Shown one piece after another: positions 24,318 through 36,512 of a stretch of 64,000 nucleotides of DNA. The position numbers and the translations under genes were made by a program. Origin of the DNA: Fusarium oxysporum f. sp. lycopersici 4287. Lineage: Eukaryota > Ascomycota > Sordariomycetes > Hypocreales > Nectriaceae. The first letter of the stretch is position 1; each line of letters begins with the position of its first letter. Below the pieces are notes generated by a model that saw nothing but the letters and a program-made list of their open reading frames with translations, made no database searches and was not told the origin of the DNA. The stretch lies in contig NC_030986.1 in NCBI RefSeq assembly GCF_000149955.1, positions 2,911,732-2,975,731 on the forward strand, read 5' to 3'.

Positions 24318-25285
24318 TTACTGTCGGTTTCCTTGGTCAGAACTTGCCCAGCGTCATTCGAAGGGCTCTGGAGCTCAATCCTTGTACAGCTAGCTGCCGG
24401 GTTCCCTGTATGCGTGCACGACTTTCCGCCGGCTTTGGCGTGCTTTTATCCAATCACAGCGACCTTAATATGGCAACGACCTCCTCAGCCGAAGGTTCAT
24501 TGCAAGTACCTTTTGACTACTTTGCGGGCTGTTACTATTTCTCCTTTTCCTTTCCTTGACTTTCTCATCTACTTCATCATATACGCAACATCACATACTT
24601 TTTGGAAAGGAGGTCGGGCAGAACAAGAACCTAGCCCTTTTACTATTTAACGACATTTAGCATGAGAAGAACAAAATCAAAAATCTACACAGATATGTAG
24701 TCGGGACGGGATCATAACTATCTAGTTTTAACCTAGACATGGTTGATAGAAACGATGTCTTTAATTGGCCGGAAGAAAAAAATGTTTAATTGTTTACTTT
24801 TTGCATATGAGGCTTTGGCGTACAGCAAATTTATCGATATTGCAAGATAGAGCACAACGGCGTTTATTCGGTGGCATTGGTAGGTTTAATTACTTGAGCT
24901 AAATACATGGGTTCATTCCACATACGTTTCGTTTATTTTATTATTATTAGTATTATTATTATTTGGTTGAGCCAAGATGGAGGTGCCGATACTACATATT
25001 TGCACGCATAGTATGTCTTTGAAGTATGTGAATTTTGCACAATGGCTGAATGTCATTTGGCATTCTCTTTTTTTATTCATATGTTTTTGATATGTGCCTA
25101 TATTATGAGCCCAGTCTTGTTTACCAATCTAAGCGAGAACGCCATGTAATGATATCCCTGAACCTTGGGACTTTCCAGATATATATCGTGCCATGCCGTT
25201 CCAGTTCCATATACGTGCCGGCCGTAAATCGTAACCATACTATTTATCTCCCCAAGAATTTTGGTATATTTTCAGGTGAGAACCC
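24318..25285. other. Intergenic between convergent genes
   Basis: This is the shared 3' flank of the plus-strand DUF8004-like gene and the minus-strand F-box gene. It is AT-rich, with an imperfect ATT microsatellite near 24934-24964. No coding frame is convincing. Confidence 0.6.
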
Positions 25286-28200
25286 TCAGAGAGTGACTTT
25301 GGTCCACCGACCTCTCTCTGTATGCCACCATCTTTCTTTCTCCTTCTTATCCGCCACGATGCCATCACGCATATTCCAGCGTCCAGTGCATCCTTCCCTC
25401 CCACCGATGAGACTCTCACCAGCATCGCTATCTAAATCTCTCACATCAATAAGACCGCCTTTTTCGTCTGTAGTACCCCGGTCAGGAAGAAGGTGGTACT
25501 TGATAGGGCTTCCAGCCGTACCAATGAATCCAGCCATGGAGAAAGTCTCAGTGATAGTTCCGTCCTCATCTACTACATTGACGGTGAATTTTGGCCGGGA
25601 ACGTGCTGCTTCAAGACGGGTTTGGGCGGCAAGCCGTGCGGTATGAAGGCTTGTGTAAGGGCGGCGTGTGTCGCCAAATGGAGATATCGGGGTCCGTGGA
25701 GAAGCGAGAGGTGAGTTGTTGGATTTGAACAGGCGTGTGGGAGACATAGGGCTTGCCGAGCTCGGAGGAAATGCAAAAGGTGATGAGCTCTCTGGTTGCT
25801 CAGAGGTTCGGAATCGATCAGAAGGAAGATCAATTCTCTCGACGGGGTAGCACAGATCCTGAAAGATGCCGTCTGGGTCGTTAAGTGCTCGAAGTGTCTT
25901 CAAAGCTGGAAATCCTCCTGCAGAGATACTGCGAGCGAGAATATCATCCGCTGCATTGACACAGGTAGCATGGCTGGTGATATCCCAGTGGAGACACTGC
26001 ACACTGTTGTTTGCAAGATATGGCATCATCCAGAGTGCGAAGCTATCGTTTTCCGGCATGATGGGTGGGAAAGTCTGAACCAGAGAAAAGTTGAGCAAGT
26101 TTCTCAAATTAGACAAGATGCGCGCTAGAGCAGCGAGAGACGTGAGAGGTGTGTGTCGAAGAGTAAGCTTACGCAGAGGAAGGCTGGAGGACTGCGTTGC
26201 GAATGATGATAGCCCGCTCGAGGTTATACCGCTGATGTGAGACAACGTCAAGGAGTGTAGAGGCGGCAAAGCGAGGAGAGTTGAGTCGTCGAAGCTATTG
26301 GGCGGTAGGTTACAGAGATGAAGATGTTTGAGGTTCGGAAGACGCTTGAGTGTTGATGTGAGAAGGTTCTCGGGCGTGACGGTAGCTCCTGGGAGACAAT
26401 GCACAGTAAAGGTTTCCAGGCGAGACCAATTATCATGATATGCCAAAAAGGCAGCTTCCTGGAAAGGCTTGAGTTCTCCAGGCATTACCAAACCAAGCTG
26501 CTGAGTACTCGATTGGATTCTCTGTTGTCTCTGATGGGGTGAAGCTTGTACAAGCCAGTTCATTTCTCTTAACATAGGTCTTGTTGATAACGCATGGAAG
26601 ATCTTCTTGAAGGAGTGGTCGTACGGAACCGACAAACCAGTGAGACTCTCGAGATTGGGACACGCCATGACGAGCGTCGCAATAAGATCCTCATACTCGG
26701 CAGTTCCGGAGCCTTTGGCGACAATTTCAGGGGCCGGAACTTTAAGTGCGCGGACGATTCCGGCGATGTGAGGATTAGAGCGGAGTATGCGCCGAAGCAT
26801 GAGGACACGAACGCCCTGTGTCATCTTGAATTTCTTCTTGAGAGTTGCTGAGTCTGGACCCACGAGTTGGATATTTTGGTATCTGAAACCAGTTAGCTTC
26901 TCCTCATGTGTGATTGGAAGAGATGTGCCTACAGTGCTATCTGAGCGGGCCTGTACCACTTGCGGCAAGCCACTGCGATGTTACAAGCATCTCGCATCCA
27001 ACAAGTTGCACAGCTCCCGCTTTTATCCTCCAGGTGAATGTCTCTTAATTGCTCCAGTATATTTGAGAGGATCTCTGAGGGCAATCTGGCAAAGAGCTCA
27101 TTCGGTTGAAGGGGAGCTCGTGAAGAAGCCAGTTTCTTGATGGGCATTGGCCGTTGATACATATACTCAGGTCGCCATTGAGATGTCGATTCGTTCGTTT
27201 CCATACTCGTTCTACTTCCCCAAGAAGGGGTCCGTCTTGCTGAGATCATGCTTTCTCGAGATTGAAAGGACGATGCAGTCGTAACTGAGTTGTTGGAAAG
27301 TTTTCGAGGACGGTTAAGGGCGGCATTTGGCCTCGCACTTGTAGGATCGGCCAGGGGAGTTTCGAGAACAGCATATGTAGGTCGAGGATACGCTGTTGGA
27401 GCAAAGTTGTCTTGTTTGCTCTTTGGAGACTCAGTGTTTGCAAGGAAAGCGTTGATAGCGTTTTCTTGAACTGAAGACAGATCTTTTGGTGAGCCAAAAG
27501 ACGGCGGGTGAACTGGCCGGACAGTAATCGTAGGGTCCTTCATAGTTGCAGGAGTGTCAAGCTTGAGCTGGTTCTTGTGCTGCTTGTCATTGGGCTTTGT
27601 TACTGGCGGTGATCCAGCATATGCGGAAGCTCTCTTGGATCTCAGTTTGTTTGAACCAGGACGGCTATACCAGGAATTAAGTTATTAGTATTAGAAAAAC
27701 ATGTGTTCGAAAGCAACGACCAACAACCTCCGCGAGTCAACGGAAACCGCAAGTATATCATTCAAAATGGGTGCTAAGGAAGCGAAAAAAGTCCTAGAAT
27801 CACACCACTTCCCCATGGTACACGCAAATGCCTAGACTAGGCATAATTGGCCTCTTAGGATAAAGATCTGACGTAGGCAGAAAGATGTTTTCGGCTGTGC
27901 CTTTGCGGTAGACAGGGAGCTTGAAGCGCCACGCAGGGGAAAATGTGGACATGTAATTTAAAAAAACACATCGAGATGTGAGAGCCTCGTTGGAGCTGAA
28001 TGCGCTAGAGCGGGAGTCGCATGCGGCCAACACCAAGACCAAGACACTAGGACGCCGGGTTTAGGGGTTGGACGAGATGAGGCGTTCTTGTTCTTTTCTC
28101 CAGATGTCTTCCATGGGCTTGACTTTGGAACTTTCCAAGGGGTGAAGAGAGGGAGAAGAATAGAAAAGAAGGGGTTATAAAACAGACAATGCATTATGTT

Positions 28201-28487
28201 GTTGCGTGGTGTGGTATAGGAATGGGATGTTGAGTATAGCTGACTGTAAAACAGGTGACGAATAATAATAAAAGAAACTCTTTTACTCACACAAGGTCAA
28301 TCGATTGGCGGTTCTTCTTCGTCTTCCCACTCCCTGCCAATGGATCCTCATCAATCATAGTAACCGCCCAGACATGTCTCCTAAACTCTTCTGCCCTCTT
28401 GTCCTCAATGGCAGACATTGAGCTTCGACCATGGTGAAAGAAGCGCTTGAACTCTTGTCCGTGGTGGTTATGTTGAACCTCGAACAT
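25286..28487 (-). CDS. F-box protein with LRR-like C-terminal region
   Basis: Exons 28487-28291, 27664-26933 and 26882-25286 join in phase to 841 residues. The F-box lies at about residues 255-310 (LFARLPSEILSNILEQLRDI, then CRKWYRPAQIALYQNIQL). It is followed by leucine-rich repeat-like units (LKRLPNLKHLHLCNLPP, LPPLHSLTLSHISG). The tail after residue ~650 is Ser/Pro-rich. F-box proteins recruit substrates to SCF (Skp1-Cul1) ubiquitin ligases; this one's substrate is unknown. The first exon encodes 65 residues and is separated by a 626-nt intron, very long for this genome. The join is in phase with good GTGAGT and TATAG ends, but an unseen small exon or an independent start in exon 2 (ATG at 27543) remains possible. 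Confidence 0.85.
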
Positions 28488-30726
28488 GGTCGCTAATGTG
28501 GAGTTTCGAGATGATCGACGGAGGCTATTTATTGTGACAGGGTGTTATTTTTTTTTTTTTGTCTATCGATATTCGTTTATGTTGCACCAGATTGTCGTGA
28601 TAATGTTCCGATGTTGACTGCCGGGCCAATAGAGTCGAGAATATCGTAACCGAAGAAATAATATGAATGTTGAAGTATAGGACAAGGAAGAAGCGGCTCA
28701 GGGGGACATGAGGACTTAAAAGGCAGACGATAAGTTTGATCAGGGAGGGAGGCTTGTCCTATAATCATGCCATTCATTGGATGCTATCCAATGCAAAATA
28801 CACGGTCAAGTCAAACGCCTCTGCATCGTTTGGCGAAAGGGTATCTCAGACATGCAGCCCCCTTCGTCAGCAGAGTCGATATACTTTTTGGTTGACCAGG
28901 CGAGAAGTACAGCATTGATTACTTAGTAGCAAGAAGACCCAAGACTTTGGTAAACTCCCGAAACGGGCTTGCGTCAACCTTAAGTAACTTATGGATTGTG
29001 CACAGTCGCTCAAGTAACGCACGCAGCTCCCGATCGATCTCGCAAAACAAAATCCATTCAGGCAAAGCCACAGGGAAAACCCAAGATTCAGGTTTGAGGG
29101 TGCGGAGCCAATAGAGATCCGTAGCTTGGGTGGTCGAGAACGAGAACCCTGCTTTGTCCCCTGCTTGCTTGTGTTTTGGATTTGCTGGGGTTGTACTGTA
29201 AATCTTGAAGACGTAAACCTGGGGTTTGACCAGGAGAGAACTGTATAACAGTAAACATTTGAGGAAGATATAAATGCTTTCAGAGCTTAGATATTAATAT
29301 GATGATATTCCAGTGCTTAAATCATCTATAGGGAGGAATACTTGAGCAGTATGTCGCCTCTTCGGAGTACTTGGAGACCCAACCGCCAGTTCAAAAATAG
29401 CATCGCGTCAGGAACACAGCTCATCCCTGTTTTTTCTGCTTGTAACACCCAATTTTCTACGGATATGCCTTGCAGAACCTCCATACCAATACCAAGCAAA
29501 GCACAGCCAACGCAGCGGGGGGGTTCTCATGACCTCAACATCAACTCAATCCTTCAACAACTTGGACAGTTCTTTTCCGAATCCTTAGGTTGGCTGCAGA
29601 GTAATTCAGTGGCTGGCAATACGTACCAAGTACTTTTCGGGACTGGATCCCGGGACAATAACCGTTCGATCCGTTCGACATGTGCATATTGACAGGACCT
29701 CAATACTCAATAACTACGTATTTGTGCAACAAGGGACCCCCTAGGCTACTCGCCTCCGATCAGAGCAGGGAACGTTTTCCATTATGGAAAAGAAAAACAC
29801 ACAGACATTTCAATAGCATAAAATCTCGGAGATTTGTACGGGTACCCACGCTATATCGACTAGCCATCCCTCCACACAAATTGCGCATTTCACAATTATC
29901 GCCAAGTCTTGAAAGCTTCGGTTAAAACTACGGTGATGCGAATCCTCCTGACGGTTCACCGTACTGCGTACCCATATGTACAGTACATGCGTGCATCTTG
30001 CGTGTGTTGGCATTTGCTGTGGGGGGGGACTCGTCATGAGAACCGACATATCCGCAGGTATGTAGCTCTCGTTATGGTTGAGAGATTGGGATACAACTGG
30101 ACAGTCATGGCATCATTCTTATTCATCTAGTGGTTTGTGCTCCCTCTGAACAATGAGTTATCGAACCCTTGACTTACCATTCTATACCGCTTCTTCTCAA
30201 TTGCTGAGCCTCAATACAGTACCTAGGTATACAGGGATACCTTGCCATGAAGTAACCGCTGCTAACATAAGGGTCATTCTGTTCTCAACATCAAAGATGT
30301 CATTTTCCCATCAGTCTTTCGCTGCATCGCTTACAGAAGCTAATAAACAGCCCCATCATCTATCCAAGTTTTAAGGCTCTTGGTAACCAGGAACACCAAG
30401 CTAGGTTCATTTTTGTTGCTGATTTTCCAGGTGGCTGGTCTCAAACTTGCAGGTACATTTGATCGGTGGCTCTGTGCGATACTCCATACACCTTAGCTTC
30501 TTCCCTTAGCTCCTCTTAATTAGCAACCGAACTCTTCTTCCATGACGCCAAACTCCAAACTCTTCTACGTGCATCAGCATCTTTCAGCTGGCACCTGCAA
30601 TGTTTACCAACTTCTGACTTGGTTCTGAAACTTAGCTTCCCACTCGCCACACCTCAGTGCGGGGATGTGGCCGTGCGTGGCGCAGTACTGCACATCCAGT
30701 AAGTAGGTGGGATGCTTCTTCACCCT
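28488..30726. other. Intergenic, nothing coding seen
   Basis: The left part is the probable promoter of the minus-strand F-box gene, with a T run at about 28548-28561. The right part is the 3' flank of the SNF2 gene. A plus-strand frame at 29342-29692 opens from TTG or an inner ATG but shows no recognisable content, so I leave it uncalled. Confidence 0.55.
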
Positions 30727-33700
30727 TCACCCGAACCGCACTCTCTTCGATGGCCGCGCGGCGAGATCGCTTGTGTTGGATGACGAGTCTATGTGTTGAC
30801 TCTGATCTCGAACAACTGTGGTTGCATCAAACTGTGTTGTTCGTTTCTTCTCATTCGCCATCTCGAGAGGCCTCAGCACTCTCCCCTCAGACCTTGGAGT
30901 CTCGTCCAGTACCAAGCCTTCATCAGGGTGTATAGTCCTCCCAAATCCTCGTCTGAACACGTATTGCGGTGTATCCAGAGGTGACATCTGGTCCTCTTTA
31001 CTGAACTCGCCTCCCGGCAATGGCGTGATCCGGGCATTCTTGACCCATTCGTAAATTGGGCCATCATCTAGAATGGATTGAACTCGGCGGTGTTCAGCCT
31101 GCGTCATGTGTTCTTTCCGTTCTAAGATAACCTCGTCTATACTATTTTTCAGTACTAGAGTCTCGACAAAGACTGGTTTTCGCTGGCTGATCCTTCGCGC
31201 ACGGCCAATTGCCTGCGCTTCAACTTGAGGGTTTAGGACTGGGCTGATAAAGTAGATCCGTGACGCAACTCTCATATCTAGGCCAAAAGCTGCCTGTGAG
31301 ATGTCCATAAGGAGAACTCTTCGTCCTTGTTAGCCCATGGCATCAAGAGCGGTTCAGAAACTCACCTGAAATCATCATTGTGATTGAAAGTGTTGACGTA
31401 TTGTGATCTTCTCTGAACGGTCAGTCCTTTGGCATAGATTAGATGCTGTACTTGGAGCTGTTTGAAGTTAGTATTGGGTTTGATAATAGGCATATCCTTC
31501 CTTACAACTTCCAGCACACCAGCTAGATACCATGCGATATTGTCATTTTCATAGAAGATAAGTATCTTCTCATTTTCCTGATACCTGAGAACGCTATCAA
31601 TCAGGTATGAAAGTTTGGCTGATACCGTGGATGTGATCTGAACTGTTTCCAACGGCCCAAGTGCACCATCAGCGGTAGCTTCGACTTCCGCTTTCACATC
31701 ACTAATGCCATGAGCATTAGTGATTCGGTGTTTGTCATCTCCCAGTTTCGTATTACCGGCCAGGGTTTGGGAGCTGTTTGTTGTCTCATCTGATGTGAGC
31801 ATGCGCATTCTTGAATCGACACCTTCTTGAATCAATCGGCCATTCAATAGAGAATTCAGCTCCTCGGGTTTTGATGCTGATTTATAGATGAGTTTCTGGA
31901 GTGTCACCAACATGGTTGACGAGCTGCATATGTGGTCCCCAGCTTCTTGGTCGAGTGACCAAGATGCGCTGACATTGTGCGGTAAACCGTGGACGCTGAG
32001 CGGCATCTCGTGAAACGTATTGCTAAGAGCCTTGACCTTATTGGCGGAAACAACATGCCCAAACTCAATCGCTTGCTCAAGGAGTTCTCGATCTTGGTCA
32101 CTGGTGGGTACTTTTTTCTCGGCAAGGAAATCTTCAGCGGTCTCGACAGCTTTTTCAATATCTTGCTGAGAATAGAACGATCCTCCAAAGAAGCTCGCCT
32201 GCTTCAAGTTGTGGACAATCTGAAGAAGAGCCTTTCGCTGTTTGTTGTGAAAAAAGTAATCCATATCGGTTCGCTGGGATTGGACTGAGTTGAAGATGAT
32301 CATCATGGAGAAGATGTTGAGCGACATCTGGTCCTGGTACGAACCTTCCAATACAACGAGCTTCTCGTTGACAGGTGGGAAGAGACTATTGACCTCTGCG
32401 ATCTGATGCCTGATGATGAGAGAGTTGAGAGTTGCTCTTAAGCAGTCCCAGCGGCCTCCACTATTCTTTTTGTGTTTCGGAAGTAGCAAGTAAGTAGCCC
32501 AGTCCGCCATAGTGTCACCAACGTCCAGCGTTGTGTTCGCCCATGGCCGTGCTCTCAGATAGAGCGCTGCCATAGTACCAATCCTTTCCAGATCCCTTCT
32601 CTCCATTTCCAGAATAGAGTTTCTGGATGTGTTGCAAGTCGCCACTGAACCACCCTCTTCAGGTTGTGCTACAGATTGAGGTGTTTTTTTTTGCATGTCG
32701 ACTCCATACAAGCCTTGAGATGGAGTTCCTGTCACAATCCATCGCGCAGAGAAATGCAAAGCATCCAGAACGAGAAGCATGTTGCTCTTGCTACTCATCC
32801 TCGAATGCCCAAGCTTGTGTCCTTCATCGACAATGCATCGCTTGAAATGGACCTTGGACAGTGGAGATTGTTCAAGTCCACCCTCTTGTCGAAGTAGGTT
32901 TTCCAACCTTGTCTGAGTGAAGAGGATGAGATCGAATTTCGATAAGTCTTCTGGTTTCGGTAGTGGCTGATCTCGCGTCACAACGAGAACCTCCAGGCCA
33001 TCGGTATGCTTGCTGATCTCCTGCTTCCACTGCACCAATAAGTTAGGGGGCACAACCACAATACTCCCATTACTAAGGTAGAGCCGCTTCTTTTTTGACT
33101 GAATTCCGGTACAGAATCTCGTAGTTCGTCGCTGTTCAGATGACTGGATAAAGTAGTACCCTGGGTTTCTTTCTAGTGCTGCAATGCATCTCTCATACTC
33201 GTCCCCTAACTTTATTTTGTAAAGGTCGAAATAGGGACGCCAGGGGACTGCATTCCTTGTGGCACAAGACGCAGCCATTTCAGCCAAAGGAGCCAGACGC
33301 TTCCTGATTGGGGCTTTCTCAGCACAAACATATTCGGGCGGTTGAGTGGGCAGTCCTTTTGTTGCAAGAATGAGCGCGAGACAGATGATAGTCTTTCCAG
33401 CGCCCATCTCTTCAGCAAGGATGCCGCCAGAGACCCCATCATAGTGTCGTGGCTCCCTGAGCACTGTACCAGCCACAGTATCAATGTACCATGATCCTCC
33501 TTCTTGGTCTTTGACGTGAAGTAGACGCGGGTCAAGCACTTGCTCGGGTTGAACCTCTTTTTGTAGCATCATGGCCGATGACCTTCGCTGATACGGATAC
33601 AGCTCCGACTTCAGTCCTGGAACTTGGCCATCCAAAATATCGCACATGGCAGACTTTGAGTAAGTTTCCTCGATGCTGCTGACTCTAGGCGTAGGTGATG

Positions 33701-34256
33701 GGATTTTGTTGAAAAGTTGCAACAGAGACATGCCTTCGTTTAGATGTTCGTTCTGGACAATAGCTTCGTGGAGGAGTGGCTTATCCAACCATATTGCGTT
33801 TGGATTTCCAGCCCAGGCTTCCTGTGAGTAGTTCAATTGTCCAAGGACAGCGTTTCTTGCCTTCAATAGAGACTGGTTGGAGCGGTCCACCATGCTACGG
33901 AGGACATCATCGGGCAGAAGATAGACCCTAAGAAGGCCATTATCGGAATCTTTGTTCTGAATGCTGAATTGAAGTTTTGCCCAGGATGCCCGGAAAAGTT
34001 TGATACATGATCGGAGTGTCCCTATACGAGTCAAAGCAATTTCCAGGTTATCTGGGAGGAAGGGTTCGTCATCTTCTGAGTCTGTTTCGCCGGTTTCTTT
34101 TGATAACGAGCCGAAGGTTCTCCATTCCCGAAGTTCATCTAAGAACCATTCCGAATCTAGTTTGATTTCCGTTCTCTTGATCGGTATACACCCAGTGGGT
34201 ATGAAAGCTGTTATTTTTGGTGGCATCGTGATCTGAGTAAGGCTGCTACGAGGCAT
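30727..34256 (-). CDS. SNF2-family helicase-like ATPase
   Basis: Exons 34256-31366 and 31318-30727 join in phase to 1160 residues. The N-terminal ~270 residues are family-specific. The SNF2_N ATPase core starts with a Walker A-type loop, ILAEEMGAGKTI (279-290), and has DEGH at 477-480 as the Walker B box, then IVTGTP as motif III. The helicase C-terminal lobe includes ILIFYENDNIAWYLAGVLE and, across the intron, RVLLMDISQAAFGLD and QAIGRARRISQ (motifs V and VI). Between the lobes is an insert of more than 300 residues, as in Rad5/Rad16-like proteins, but I see no RING finger there. Such proteins remodel chromatin or displace proteins from DNA in repair or transcription. The exact subfamily is not settled. 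The Arg/Lys-rich end (PSKRVRFG) fits nuclear location. Confidence 0.9.
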
Positions 34257-34669
34257 GAGCAGACGCTAGTTCAAGAAGGGCGAACATTAATTCTCATCAC
34301 AAAGTGAAGTCCGCAGTGGCAAGCCCATGTACTCATTAGGGTTTATCGAAAATCTGATATGAGATCTCACTTGGTTTTGGCCCATGCGAGGGGGATGTTT
34401 GGTCAGAGGAAGAGAAAACAGGTGGCTGCCTACAGGGTGGGCGAAACCTACAGTATGGACAGCTTCATCGCACAGTGTTTTCGGCCATTTTACGGTAGCT
34501 CTTACAGTTTTACACACTGTAAAAGAATATACACCAACGTCTGGCAACGGGGCTCGATGATATCTGCCAATCTACCTAATACCTAAATGACGGATGGGTT
34601 TTAAGAACTTTATTCTAATGAAACCATGAGATTTGATATTCAAAGTCAAGATATATTGATTATCTATCA

Positions 34670-36215
34670 TCAAGACGCAGGTTCCCATCTCTCAAGCAGT
34701 CCCACTTGCCACTCCTTGAAAGTCCTTTCTTGAACGGGTAGTAATTCACTGCTCCATAACAAGCAATTATCTGCTGCTTTGATAGCCTCCTCGGGCAGAC
34801 TTATCTCCTGGACATCTGAGGTCATGGACGTGATAAGCTTCTCACTCTCTACTGGATCGATATGCTTGTAGAGTATCTTTATCGCCGTCTTGCGGTCAGC
34901 GGTAGAGGACGCTGTATATACGACATTGGGGTTCAACACCCAGAGATGAAGGTTCTTATGAGAAACTGCTTCGGATTTTGCAATCTCAGAAGTATGCGGC
35001 GTGATAATAGACTTGGATGACCCCGACCTCGAAATCGTAGCCAGCAGAGTTGCTGCAAGACACTCGGAACTGCTTGGGCTAGGATCTGCGGTCTTGGTTT
35101 GGCAAGTGATTTTACATTTGAACAGTGTGACAGACAATGCCGCGATATTGTACAAGCCTACTTCTGTCGTGCATTCCCGGCAAAATATGTGTAAACACTT
35201 CTTGCTCTCGTCGTCATTGAGCGCCAACGAAGATAGATCGAACCCAGCATCCGGTGTTGAGGAAGAATACTGTAGTGTGTAAGTAAACTGCCAATGATCA
35301 AAAACTTCATGCAACTTCTTGAGCAATATGCCTCTCGGTAATCTCTAAACACCCATATCTATGGGAGGTTAGATGAAAAAGAGAGGCCGCGTCTTCAGAT
35401 TACCTTAGGATCCCGTTCTGTGAAGAAGGTTTCCAGAAAGCTGGCTGCCCATCGGGGTGGGGACGACAAGTGCATTCATATTGGGGAGTTGTATCGATGG
35501 CCAGATCACTGAAAGGTTTGGGATACCGACATGGACATCTTCTTTCTCCCCGTAGATTGATTGCTTGAGGTTTGGCCAAGCGTAGTCAAGGACAAATCAG
35601 TGCTGCAGGATTGATACTTACTTGCAGGCCTCGGCAGTCGGACTCCGAGAATAGGAATGATGTCAGGTCGACAAAGCCAACTCCCTGTTGGGCGGATATA
35701 GCATGATTGGCACCGTAGCCTTTGGTGGCCAAAGACTCAGGATCCTGGTGGTCATGGTCATGAGGTTTATGGCAATGCCAAAATTCCATCATTTCCGCCC
35801 AGTTCTCACTCGGCAAGTCTTTCCATGTATTGATGATACTTTGCGCGACGAACTCGCTTCCACAGCTGCGGCAGGCTACCGATGATCCAGTTGTGATATC
35901 GACTGATGTCCATGGCAACGCTTGGCTTTCTAAAGAGAAACGAGAGGGCCTCGCTTCTGTTGGTGAGACTGGAAGCCTCCATGATAGACTTGAACAACCA
36001 ATCTGGGCTACGGGTAATGAGCCTATGGCAGATGTTTGTGCCGGCAAAGTGACGTGCTCTGTGTGGCCGTGGTGTGTTACGCTGAGTTGCCGGCCATCCG
36101 GTGAGATTTCTGCTTTTGTTGAAGAATCGACTGATGTTAATAGCGATGCAGTAACAGAAATTTGTCTGATATTCGACAGAAGTTCTGCATATATCGTGGA
36201 AGTTTGAGAAGTCAT
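34670..36215 (-). CDS. IPA1: E2-binding protein, Ipa1/HECT_2 family
   Basis: Exons 36215-35618, 35563-35404 and 35342-34670 join in phase to about 476 residues. The N-terminus (IYAELLSNIRQISVTASL), the Cys pair ACRSCGSEF with the WKDLPSENWAEMMEFWHCHK block, and the C-terminal LHLWVLNPNVVYTAS with KTAIKILYKH are features I associate with the HECT-like E2-binding family (human UBE3D, yeast Ipa1, the latter needed for pre-mRNA 3'-end processing). The two inner junctions are tentative: the consensus GTAAGT at 35621 does not keep the frame, so I used GTATCA four bases on, and the third exon begins at a less usual acceptor. The middle exon carries a Cys-rich stretch (CPCRYP, ECTCRPHP). The frame is open to an upstream ATG at 36467, so the N-terminus could be longer. 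It shares a 297-bp divergent promoter with the next gene. Confidence 0.75.
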
Positions 36216-36512
36216 CCTCAAGAAATCTTGTTGAAGTGAGTGGCTTGCTTGGTTTAAAGATTCTGGAACGAGACGCGCAACTTGAAGATTGATAATTGTG
36301 TGGCCCGTGCACGCGTCATTGGGGAACCTCTGTGTTACAGTGTCACCCCTGCCCCCAAAGAAAAGGTTTGCCCCGCTATGATTTATTAGTGCCCGCTGGA
36401 AGCCCCAACGGAAGATTGATTTCATTGTTCGATTCAACGTCATGAGCCTTTGACAATCTCTCATCATAATAACCTGAAATCAGTCAACATCTCCTGATAT
36501 TGCGGTCCTACA
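36216..36512. promoter_or_regulatory. Shared divergent promoter region
   Basis: About 297 bases separate the start of the Ipa1-like gene (leftward) from that of the questin-oxidase-like gene (rightward), so both promoters and leaders must lie here. If the longer Ipa1-like start at 36467 is used, only 45 bases remain, which argues for the shorter one. No specific binding motif stands out. Confidence 0.5.

Noticed and set aside
29342..29692. 116-codon plus-strand frame in intergenic DNA
   Set aside because: No recognisable motif, no splice partners, and the composition is unremarkable.
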